The notes beneath the pieces were generated by a model that saw only the letters and a program-made list of their open reading frames with translations, made no database searches and was not told the DNA's origin. Source: Anaerolineales bacterium UBA2232 (GTDB taxonomy: Bacteria; Chloroflexota; Anaerolineae; UBA2200). Taken from it: a DNA stretch of 11,743 nucleotides. The DNA is taken from positions 607 to 12,349 of the forward strand of contig DDYO01000313.1 in NCBI GenBank assembly GCA_002348045.1, in the 5' to 3' direction. Shown piece by piece: positions 1-6,589 of the stretch (within the stretch, counting starts at the first letter, position 1; the number at the start of each line of letters is the position of its first letter). Position numbers and translations under genes: made by a program.

Positions 1-1277
1 ACATCGTACAGCTGCTCAAAGGGCAAGCCTCTTGGCGCGTCCTGAAGCAACAAACGGTCCTTGTAGCGACCATACAGCGCCTCGACGATGGGAGCCGCCG
101 TCTCACGGCTCATCCCCGCCGCGGCGTGCGCCACCTCCGCGAACAGCCTGGCCATGAGCGGGCTGACATTGTTGAAACCCAGGGGTTCAGCTGGTCGCGG
201 TCCGGAGACGTTGCTGCCGCTGGTGACGCAGGCCAGCTCCAGGGCAGCGAACTCGTAGGCGTATTGATCGGAGCCAGGCCTTCCAGCGGTGGTGTGGCTC
301 GTCGTCGTGATGAGGTGGCTGTTGCGCGCTACCGCCTGATTGGCAAGGCTTCCCAGGAAGAGGGAGTGATTGTTGGTCTGCATCTTGTACTTGATGTGCT
401 GCGGACCCAGGTGCATGATCTCAAAGCCCAACACTGCCGCCGCGATGAAGGATGCCACGGCGATGATGGCCGTACCATCGGGTCCACCGCCGTATCCCCC
501 CACCAGCGGGGTGCAGGCGACATACAGCGGGCACCCGTAGGCGGCGTAGTAGGCTAACCGGGTCAGGGTCACGTCATCCACCTGGAGCTCCGACAGGAAG
601 ACCATGGCCCGGGGATCGGTGCGGCGCAGACCCCACTCCTCATTGGTACAGCCTATCTCGTTGAGCGCCATAACAGCGTGACCGCAGATCGGCATCCCGG
701 GACGCCCCGCACGGCGCACGGCCTCCCTGGCCCACTGGCCGTACAGGACGGCCGCGCGACTGCTCATGCCCGAGTTGGGACGAATCAGCAGTCCATCCAG
801 CTCTTTCAAGTATCCCGGTAGGAACAGGCAGTCGATGATGCGTTCTTGCGCAAAGGCCTCGTTCAGCGCCACGAACATACTCTCATGAGTATCGGCATTG
901 AACGGACCGCTGAATACAAATGGCAATCGCGGGTCGGCAACGCCACGATGGCGAACGTTCACGGCGTCCTTACCTTCACCCATGGGAAGCTTGCTGGGAG
1001 CAAAGCGCAGGGCGCCTGCGACCTCCTCCGCGCTGAACTCGATCACCCTCCGGCTATTGGCGCTGAACAGGCCTGTGGTTAGGACAAGCTCTTGCCCAGC
1101 TTGCCAGCACCGGTCAGCCAAGGCGTCGTCAAGGTTCAGCAGCGTCTTGCCATCCGAGCGGATGTCGTACTTCTTCTGTAGCTTCTGCACGTTCGCTGCC
1201 ACCCGCTTCATCAAAAAGTCGTTGGCATCCATCAGCGGGCCGGTCTCGGACCGCTTTAGTATCTCCTTGAGGTTCAT
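1..1277 (-). CDS. MtmB-family corrinoid methyltransferase homologue lacking pyrrolysine (partial, C-terminus off the left edge)
   Basis: Seen: 425 codons open from the ATG at 1277 to the window edge, with no in-frame stop. Landmarks of the MtmB (monomethylamine:corrinoid methyltransferase) family are DAVNVRHR (residues 104-111), AGRPGMPICG (190-199), GGYGGGPDGT (260-269) and a late EVAHAAAGMS (381-390). Archaeal MtmB is about 458 residues, so only about 30 are missing. Known: archaeal MtmB carries pyrrolysine, encoded by UAG, in the segment AGRPGMGV-Pyl-G and passes a methyl group from methylamine to Co(I) of its corrinoid partner. Here that residue is Cys198 (TGC, bases 684-686). The start overlaps the stop of the corrinoid gene as ATGA, which implies translational coupling and a functional pair. 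The ribosome binding site is weak, as expected for a coupled gene. Substrate is unknown; monomethylamine should not be assumed without Pyl. Family assignment is firm; activity is inferred. Confidence 0.85.
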   Translation of the reverse strand, partial: MNLKEILKRSETGPLMDANDFLMKRVAANVQKLQKKYDIRSDGKTLLNLDDALADRCWQAGQELVLTTGLFSANSRRVIEFSAEEVAGALRFAPSKLPMGEGKDAVNVRHRGVADPRLPFVFSGPFNADTHESMFVALNEAFAQERIIDCLFLPGYLKELDGLLIRPNSGMSSRAAVLYGQWAREAVRRAGRPGMPICGHAVMALNEIGCTNEEWGLRRTDPRAMVFLSELQVDDVTLTRLAYYAAYGCPLYVACTPLVGGYGGGPDGTAIIAVASFIAAAVLGFEIMHLGPQHIKYKMQTNNHSLFLGSLANQAVARNSHLITTTSHTTAGRPGSDQYAYEFAALELACVTSGSNVSGPRPAEPLGFNNVSPLMARLFAEVAHAAAGMSRETAAPIVEALYGRYKDRLLLQDAPRGLPFEQLYD

Positions 1278-1936
1278 CGGGCCCACTCGTCCCTTCGGCT
1301 GTCCAGCACCCGCACCGCCTCCGTAGCATCGCGAGCATAGGCGTGGGCTCCGATCTGCTCAGCCCAGGCCGCAGTCACCGGCGCTCCACCGACAATTGCG
1401 AAATACTTGCCTGCCAGTCCCTTGCTTCTCAGCATCTCCATCACGTCCCTCTGGGACAGCATGGTGGTCGACAGCAGAGCTGACATGGCAATGATGTGCG
1501 CCCCAGCCTCCTCCGCTGCCTGGATGAACCGCGGGGCGGGCACCTCAACGCCCAGATCGTGGACCTCATATCCCCCCGCTTGCAGCATCGCGCCCACGAC
1601 CGTCTTGCCAATGTCGTGGATGTCGCCCTCCACCGTGCCCAAAATGACCACGCCTTTGCGTTCCAGACGACCGCCGCGCTCTGTCATGGCTGCTTCCAAC
1701 ACCTTCACGCCTGCTTTCATGGCATCAGCCGCCATGACTAACTGCGGCAAAAAGACCTCCATTCGGTCAAAGGCTTCTCCCAGTTCACGGATGGGTCCGG
1801 CAAAGCCGGCTTCCACCGCCGCTGCCGGGTCCAGGCCCGCATCCACCGCCTCGCGGGCAGCCTTTTCGGCCAGGGTTGGATCGTACAGCTCAATACTCTC
1901 TCGCATCCGCCCGTAGATCTCGTCTGCGCTCGCCAT
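1274..1936 (-). CDS. Corrinoid (B12-binding) protein of the MtmC/MtbC/MttC type
   Basis: The 220-residue length is typical of methylamine corrinoid proteins. Residues 1-90 form the helical cap region, including FLPQLVMAADAMKAG (62-76). Residues 95-215 are the Rossmann-like cobalamin-binding domain, with the DIHDIG signature at 105-110 (His107 is the expected lower cobalt ligand), SALLSTTM (152-159) and GGAPVT (183-188). Known role: the Co(I) form accepts a methyl group from a substrate-specific methyltransferase and is then demethylated by a second methyltransferase. The start has a strong AAGGAGG seven bases upstream. The gene overlaps the MtmB-like gene by four bases (ATGA) and follows the dehydrogenase gene by 62 bases. 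It is the only corrinoid protein in the window although two methyltransferases are present. It is probably cytoplasmic. Which methyltransferase it serves is inferred from gene order. Confidence 0.93.
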   Translation of the reverse strand: MASADEIYGRMRESIELYDPTLAEKAAREAVDAGLDPAAAVEAGFAGPIRELGEAFDRMEVFLPQLVMAADAMKAGVKVLEAAMTERGGRLERKGVVILGTVEGDIHDIGKTVVGAMLQAGGYEVHDLGVEVPAPRFIQAAEEAGAHIIAMSALLSTTMLSQRDVMEMLRSKGLAGKYFAIVGGAPVTAAWAEQIGAHAYARDATEAVRVLDSRRDEWAR

Positions 1937-1998
1937 CGCCTCGCCTCCTTGCGAATTCGCCGGCGCCCCACCATCGGGTAGCGCCCAACCAGTGGACT

Positions 1999-3006
1999 CT
2001 ACACCCCAAACAGCTTGAGCTTGGTTCCGAAACCCTTCTCCTGAGCGATCTTGAACACTTTGTAGGCCACGCAGAGGTCCTCCGACCCGGCTCCGATTGG
2101 TGAAAAGAACACCCGCTCATCGGCGCTCTCCCGCCCAGGCTTGTCCCCACAGATGATGGCACCCAATTCGGTAACCCTGCTGGCGTCCAATTTGCCCTGG
2201 GTTACCATGAGGGCCACCACCGGCGTCACCCGGTGCATCACGTGCTCGAGGTTGTCCACAACCACCTTGTCCGAGCTGGTTACGACCTCGAATTCCTGCT
2301 CCTGATAGGACCCGACGGCCGCGAAAAAGCTGCCCCGTTTCATCCAGGCGTCCTTCACGATGGGCTCGTCGGCCACGGTGACGGTTGCCACGATGTCAGC
2401 CTCGCGCACAGCCTCCTCAGGCGTTCGCACGGCACGGACGTCCAGACCAAGCTTGGGTCCCATCTCCTGAGCGTACTGCTCCGCCGCCTCGAAGCGAACA
2501 TCATAGGCCCGGACGACGCGGATGGACGGCACCGCGACCTGGATCGCCTCCAACTGGGTGCGTGCCTGCACTCCGGCGCCGATGATGGCCACCGATTCCG
2601 AGTCCTTACGCGCCAGATAGCGAGCGCCCACTCCGGTAACGGCACCGGTTCGCATCGCGCTGATCAGGGTGACATCCATGACAGCCAGGGGAAACCCATT
2701 CCAGGCGTCGTTCAGGATAAAGAGGCCCGTACCTCTGGGCATGCCCAGACGGGCAGGGTTCTGCGGAAAACCCGAGATCCACTTGATGCCGAACACGTCG
2801 TACGAACCCCCGACATACGCTGGCATCGCGTTGCCTCGTCCGCGCTCTCGCTCCCCCAGGTCCAGCACGGTCTTGTTAGGCACCAGTGTCTTGCCCTCAT
2901 GCTCCAAACGAAACAGCTCCTCGATGGTGTCCACAACCATCGGCATGTTGATGCCGGTCTTGCGGACGTCGGCTTGGTTGAGATACAGAAACTCGATGTC
3001 TTTCAT
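1999..3006 (-). CDS. Ornithine cyclodeaminase / mu-crystallin family NAD(P)-dependent enzyme
   Basis: The protein is 335 residues from the ATG at 3006, preceded by GAGGAG at seven-base spacing. A longer form from an in-frame TTG at 3021 would include the ribosome binding site as coding sequence and is rejected. Family marks are FGIKWISGFP (72-81; conserved Lys75), MRTGAVTGVGARYLAR (118-133), the nucleotide-binding loop IIGAGVQAR (141-149) and VDNLEH (250-255). Known family members are ornithine cyclodeaminase, alanine and lysine dehydrogenases, pyrroline-2-carboxylate and ketimine reductases, and opine-type synthases, so the substrate cannot be read from sequence. Its place between a methyltransferase and a corrinoid protein suggests that it oxidises or deaminates the amine or amino acid left after demethylation, or handles a cyclic imine. 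Its stop is TAG, and it lies 75 bases after the MttB-like gene, in the same frame. Confidence 0.88.
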   Translation of the reverse strand: MKDIEFLYLNQADVRKTGINMPMVVDTIEELFRLEHEGKTLVPNKTVLDLGERERGRGNAMPAYVGGSYDVFGIKWISGFPQNPARLGMPRGTGLFILNDAWNGFPLAVMDVTLISAMRTGAVTGVGARYLARKDSESVAIIGAGVQARTQLEAIQVAVPSIRVVRAYDVRFEAAEQYAQEMGPKLGLDVRAVRTPEEAVREADIVATVTVADEPIVKDAWMKRGSFFAAVGSYQEQEFEVVTSSDKVVVDNLEHVMHRVTPVVALMVTQGKLDASRVTELGAIICGDKPGRESADERVFFSPIGAGSEDLCVAYKVFKIAQEKGFGTKLKLFGV

Positions 3007-3081
3007 CTCGGCTCTCCTCAATCCTTGATTGAGAGCACAGGCGAGACCCGCCCCAGCAAGTCGTCGCTCCCGTGCCCACGA

Positions 3082-4539
3082 CTACCGATCGTGGCGTGCT
3101 TCGCGTTCCTCAACCTCGTGAACAATACGTTCCAACTCAGCCTCCACGTGTGGCTCCAGAGGATCAACCTCATGTTGAGCCAGGACCTCCTCTACCTTCT
3201 CATGAGCCCGCTGAGCCATCCCCTTGCTGCCATCCCGTTCCCAGGCCTGTCTTGTCAGGCGGTCGCCCAGCTTGGGTATGAATTGCTCTCGCTCAAGGAA
3301 CCGCATAGTGTGGCGCTGACCCAGAAAGTGCCCGCTGGGCCCAACGGTGTCGATCACATCCAGCGCCAGCGTCGTCCGGTTGACATCCACGCCCTCCAGC
3401 ACCCGATAGAGCCCTCCGACGATCTCGTCGTCGATGACCAGACTCTCCTTGCTGACGGTGAGCGCCCCCTCCATCGTTCCCGGGTAAAAGATCTTGTTCA
3501 CACCGCCGAGGGCCGCCATCGTCAACACGCTGGCCTTTTCGTGGCCGGCCTGAATGTCCAGCAACTTGGAGTCCGTGGCCGATGCCGTGCCACGACAGGG
3601 TATTCCGTAGAAATGCGCGATCTGCGCGCTGGCCACGTTGATCAGCCCCATCTCGATAGCGCCAATGGCGATGCGCCCGACGCGCATGTCCATCACTGAC
3701 CCGCACGTCCCGTACCACACAGGATTGCCGGGATTCGCCAGCTGAATGATGGCGATCCCGCTGATGACATCCGCAGTCTGCTGGGCCAGCAAGCCGGCAA
3801 GCGTAACGGGTGACGTGGCGCCGGCCTGGGGCTCACTGGTCACATCGATGGGCAGCCCGAACTTGGCAAACTCCAGAATGCCCTCGGTTTGGTCACGGTC
3901 ATGCTGCAGTGGAGCAACCGGGTTGTCCGTTGTAAAGGTGAACGGCCGGCGGCGCAGCTCCGCCTCTCCGCCAGCGATGGCAGCTACCATCCGCAGACAA
4001 TCCTCAGCCAACACCCTTTCTCGCGAGGTCGCCTTGATCACTTTGCTCGAGTTCCGCACCGAAGCCAGGTAGCCGTGCACGTGAGTGGCGCGTATGGGAA
4101 CGCCTTCGATCTGGGGCATGATGGCACCAGAGTGCAGCAAATGGTAGTTTGGCATCGCGTCAGCGATTTTGACCAGATGACCTACGTCTTCCAGAGTGGT
4201 ACGATGCGTTGTGCCACTCTTCCAATCGTAGCAGTTCAGCCGTCCGATCATCGGCTCATAGTGCAGGTCGCGAGTTGACACCTGCACGTTCTGCTTGGGA
4301 TTGCGAGCGTAGACTGTGAATGCCGACGGCGCGCGCTTGAGAGACTCCTCAATGACGTACGCCGGGATGCGGCAACGCATCGTCTCGTCGTCCACCCGTG
4401 CTCCGGCCTGGCGCAGAAGGCGGCGCGCGTCGGCCGCCTTGACCAGCACGCCGGTTGCCCAGAGGATATCCAGCGCCGCCTGGTGAATCTCGTGTACCTG
4501 GTCGTCGGACAGAACGTCAAGTCGGGGACGAAACTGCAT
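3082..4539 (-). CDS. MttB-superfamily (trimethylamine methyltransferase family) protein without pyrrolysine
   Basis: The 485 residues match the family's usual length of about 470-500. The barrel-type sequence includes PMIGRLNCYD (96-105), TFTTDNPVAPLQHD (201-214), TSEPQAGATSPVTLAG (234-249), YGIPCRGTASATDSKLLDIQ (311-330) and SLVIDDEIVG (366-375). There is no internal TAG, so it belongs to the non-Pyl branch. Known: characterised members of that branch (glycine betaine MtgB, proline betaine MtpB, carnitine MtcB, gamma-butyrobetaine MtyB) remove one methyl from a quaternary amine onto a corrinoid protein. The exact substrate here is not readable. Start: AGGAGG six bases before the ATG. It is the first gene of the operon, expressed from the promoter at 4652-4680 with a leader of about 105 nt. 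The stop is TAG, and the frame stays open past it into the next gene. Confidence 0.92.
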   Translation of the reverse strand: MQFRPRLDVLSDDQVHEIHQAALDILWATGVLVKAADARRLLRQAGARVDDETMRCRIPAYVIEESLKRAPSAFTVYARNPKQNVQVSTRDLHYEPMIGRLNCYDWKSGTTHRTTLEDVGHLVKIADAMPNYHLLHSGAIMPQIEGVPIRATHVHGYLASVRNSSKVIKATSRERVLAEDCLRMVAAIAGGEAELRRRPFTFTTDNPVAPLQHDRDQTEGILEFAKFGLPIDVTSEPQAGATSPVTLAGLLAQQTADVISGIAIIQLANPGNPVWYGTCGSVMDMRVGRIAIGAIEMGLINVASAQIAHFYGIPCRGTASATDSKLLDIQAGHEKASVLTMAALGGVNKIFYPGTMEGALTVSKESLVIDDEIVGGLYRVLEGVDVNRTTLALDVIDTVGPSGHFLGQRHTMRFLEREQFIPKLGDRLTRQAWERDGSKGMAQRAHEKVEEVLAQHEVDPLEPHVEAELERIVHEVEEREARHDR

Positions 4540-4551
4540 CGTTTTCCTCCT

Positions 4552-4567
4552 ACCACATCTTTGTGGT
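4552..4567 (-). other. Hairpin next to the first ribosome binding site of the operon
   Basis: On the transcript, ACCACA-AAGA-TGTGGT forms a perfect 6-bp stem with a four-base loop. It ends two bases before the AGGAGG (4549-4544) of the MttB-like gene. It could tune ribosome access or mRNA stability, or be a second protein-binding dyad. The symmetry is directly visible; any role is inferred. Confidence 0.4.
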
Positions 4568-4633
4568 CATCTGTCTTCAGCTGATTGGGGCGCATCCGGG
4601 CTCGAGTGAACTTGAGCAGCCCTGGGAGGCATC

Positions 4634-4651
4634 CCGTGGCAATTGGCACGG
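4634..4651. promoter_or_regulatory. Palindromic operator candidate over the operon start site
   Basis: CCGTGGCAATTGGCACGG is an 18-bp inverted repeat (CCGTGnCAA/TTGnCACGG) with a single mismatched symmetrical pair. It abuts the -10 box and covers the predicted start site, the usual place for a repressor operator. Its half-site CCGTGGCA recurs at 4834-4841, overlapping the -10 of the divergent amidohydrolase promoter. The regulator is not in the window. Confidence 0.5.
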
Positions 4652-4680
4652 ATTGTACCGTTACCGCCCTGTGCTGTCAA
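4652..4680 (-). promoter_or_regulatory. SigA-type promoter of the methyltransferase operon
   Basis: Read on the minus strand: TTGACA (4680-4675), a 17-base spacer, then TACAAT (4657-4652). The -35 is perfect and the -10 has one mismatch to consensus. The predicted transcription start is near 4645, giving a leader of about 105 nt ahead of the MttB-like gene at 4539. There is no comparable promoter ahead of the later genes, which supports one transcript. Confidence 0.85.
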
Positions 4681-4816
4681 TCCAGGTTACCGGGCGCTTG
4701 CTCGAGTGTGCCAACAGGCGGCCGAGCGGTGCGTTCATCACTCAGGCAACAGCTCAGGATCGGCATCCTGCGCCTGCGAAACCACCGGCTCCTCGGAGTG
4801 GCAGAGCGGTGGTGGC

Positions 4817-4845
4817 TTGGAACAACGATCGGTCCGTGGCATAAT
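4817..4845 (+). promoter_or_regulatory. Probable promoter of the M20 amidohydrolase
   Basis: TTGGAA (4817-4822), a 17-base spacer, then CATAAT (4840-4845). The -35 matches 4/6 and the -10 matches 5/6. The predicted start is near 4852, leaving a leader of about 170 nt before the ATG at 5023. A weaker alternative -10 (TATCAT, 4978-4983) lies closer to the gene but has no good -35. The rest of the divergent intergenic region (4681-4816 and 4853-5010) shows no convincing gene or RNA. Confidence 0.55.
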
Positions 4846-5022
4846 CGATCAGGCCGCCCTGCTGCTTTCATGCCAGGGAGTCCGTCCAGCGCTCAAGCCG
4901 CAGTGCTTCTGTCACATGGCGTGTCCCAGCGCATGATCGCGCTTCCACGGATGCCACCGCACTGCAAACTTGGTTGTTATCATGGCCAGATGTACATCTT
5001 ATTTGTCGATGAGGAGGAAACC

Positions 5023-6468
5023 ATGTCCCAGAATGCAAAGCAGGTCGCGATCGATTGGATTGCGCAACACGAGCAGTTGCTCATAGGCGTTCACCAGAAG
5101 CTCTGGGAGTTGGCCGAAGTTGGCCTTCAGGAGCTAGAGTCTGGCAAGTTGCTGGCAGACACATTGGAGCAACATGGGTTCCGCGTTGAGCGCGGCGTCG
5201 CGGGCATGCCTTCGTCGTTTGTCGCAACCTATGGCGAAGGAACACCGGTCATCGGAATCATGGGTGAGCTGGATGCCTTGCCAGGTCTGTCCCAGAAAGC
5301 AGTCCCCTACCGTGAACCGGTGGTGCCAGGCGGCGCCGGACACGGGTGCGGACACCATGGCTATGCCACAGCTGCCCTGGCTGGAGCGCTGGCGGTCAAG
5401 CAGGCCATGGATTCAGGCCTGCTCCAGGGCACGGTGAAATGCTTCGGATGTCCCGCCGAGGAAACGTTGGTGGGCAAAGTATTCATGATCCGCGATGGGG
5501 TGTTCGATGGGGTAGATGCCTGCTACGGATATCATCCAGGCTCCATGAACTCGGTTCGACTGAGCAGCGGCAACGCGATGAACTCGATGAAGTTCGAGTT
5601 CTTTGGGGTTCCCAGCCATGCTGGGGGTAGTCCGGAGCAAGGCATCAGCTCCCTCGACGCTGTGGAGCTGATGAATGTGGGAGTGAACTATATGCGCGAG
5701 CATGTGGTGCAGGAGACGCGCATCCACTATGTCATCGAGGACGGAGGCCATGAGCCCAATGTGGTTCCTGCGTACTCTCGGAGCTGGTACTATGTCCGTG
5801 CCCCCCGCCGGGACCTTGTTGAGCGCTACTACGAGTGGATCCTGAGCATTGCCAAGGGCGCCGATCAGATGGCCCGCACCACCCACAAGGTGACCTTCCT
5901 CACCGGCGTCCATGAAGGGCTGGCCAACCATACCCTAGCGGAGATTGCCGTCGCTAACATGCGAGAAATCGGCGCCCCAACATACAGCGACGAAGAACTG
6001 GAGTTTGCGCGGCAGCTGTCCACCAGCATTCCTCGAGAGCAAAAGCTGGACCGTCTTCGCAAGCTGTCCGAAGTACTACCGGACGCCATGGAGCTGGCGG
6101 ATGTAGATATCGACAACAGCATCCATGATCCACACGGTGAGCGGATCAAGGGGGGAGGTGGTTCGTCCGATGTCGCCGACGTGCAGTGGAACATGCCCGC
6201 TCAGGAATTCAGTACATCCATGTTCGTGGTGGCGTCACCCGGCCATTCCTGGCAGAACGTAGCCAGCGGCGGGATGAGCATCGGCCACAAGGCAACCCTG
6301 TTTGCCTGCAAAGTAATGGCCACCAGTGTAATTGACCTCTTGTCGAAGCCAGACCTCCTCCAGAAGGCCAAAGATGAGTGGAAGGAGAAGACAAAAGGCT
6401 TTGCCTACAAGTCGCCACTGCCGCCAGACCTGGAGCCGCCCATGGACCAGCTCAAGAAAACTCACTAG
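5023..6468 (+). CDS. M20-family amidohydrolase, AbgB-like (p-aminobenzoyl-glutamate hydrolase subunit B type)
   Basis: The protein is 481 residues from the ATG at 5023, which is preceded by GAGGAGG five bases upstream. The same frame is open further upstream to 4585, but that stretch contains the divergent promoters and has no family similarity. M20 metallopeptidase features are GELDALPG (81-88), the metal-binding GHGCGHH (106-112), CPAEET (143-148), YHPG (170-173), VPSHAGG at the lid domain (196-202), GGHEPNVVP (241-249) and a C-terminal SPGHSWQN. Known: family members cleave amide bonds of N-acyl or aryl amino acids with two metal ions. Length and sequence are closest to the AbgB and indole-acetamide-type branch; the substrate is not determined. 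It is cytoplasmic, with no signal peptide. Divergent placement from the methyltransferase operon suggests that it releases or trims the methylated substrate. The stop is TAG. Confidence 0.9.
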   Translation: MSQNAKQVAIDWIAQHEQLLIGVHQKLWELAEVGLQELESGKLLADTLEQHGFRVERGVAGMPSSFVATYGEGTPVIGIMGELDALPGLSQKAVPYREPVVPGGAGHGCGHHGYATAALAGALAVKQAMDSGLLQGTVKCFGCPAEETLVGKVFMIRDGVFDGVDACYGYHPGSMNSVRLSSGNAMNSMKFEFFGVPSHAGGSPEQGISSLDAVELMNVGVNYMREHVVQETRIHYVIEDGGHEPNVVPAYSRSWYYVRAPRRDLVERYYEWILSIAKGADQMARTTHKVTFLTGVHEGLANHTLAEIAVANMREIGAPTYSDEELEFARQLSTSIPREQKLDRLRKLSEVLPDAMELADVDIDNSIHDPHGERIKGGGGSSDVADVQWNMPAQEFSTSMFVVASPGHSWQNVASGGMSIGHKATLFACKVMATSVIDLLSKPDLLQKAKDEWKEKTKGFAYKSPLPPDLEPPMDQLKKTH

Positions 6469-6514
6469 GGATTCGCCGGCCGCCGAAGCAGGCGAGGTCC
6501 CGCTTGGCGATCGC

Positions 6515-6548
6515 AAATAGCCACAGCCCAACCAGGCTGTGGCTATTT
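6515..6548. terminator. Strong bidirectional terminator between convergent genes
   Basis: AAATAGCCACAGCC and GGCTGTGGCTATTT pair perfectly over 14 bp around a 6-base loop. The A and T ends give a U-run on either strand. It lies 46 bases after the amidohydrolase stop and 41 bases after the stop of the convergent HAD gene, and should end both transcripts. Confidence 0.9.
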
Positions 6549-6589
6549 CACGCACCACCCATCCAGGCCGCTCCGGTATCAAATGGGAG

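Noticed and set aside
1..1277. Possible in-frame TAG (pyrrolysine) codon in the MtmB-like gene
   Set aside because: Translated codon by codon from 1277 to 1; there is no in-frame stop, and the Pyl position is TGC (Cys).
3007..3021. TTG start adding five residues to the dehydrogenase
   Set aside because: It would place the GAGGAG ribosome binding site inside the coding region; the ATG at 3006 has ideal spacing.
2233..3699. Long plus-strand ORF (488 codons) antisense to the dehydrogenase and MttB-like genes
   Set aside because: It has no recognisable family, spans the junction of two well-supported minus-strand genes, and is a GC-rich antisense shadow.
4585..5022. N-terminal extension of the amidohydrolase by 146 codons
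   Set aside because: The stretch contains divergent promoters and an operator candidate, has no similarity to M20 proteins, and a strong ribosome binding site sits directly before the ATG at 5023.
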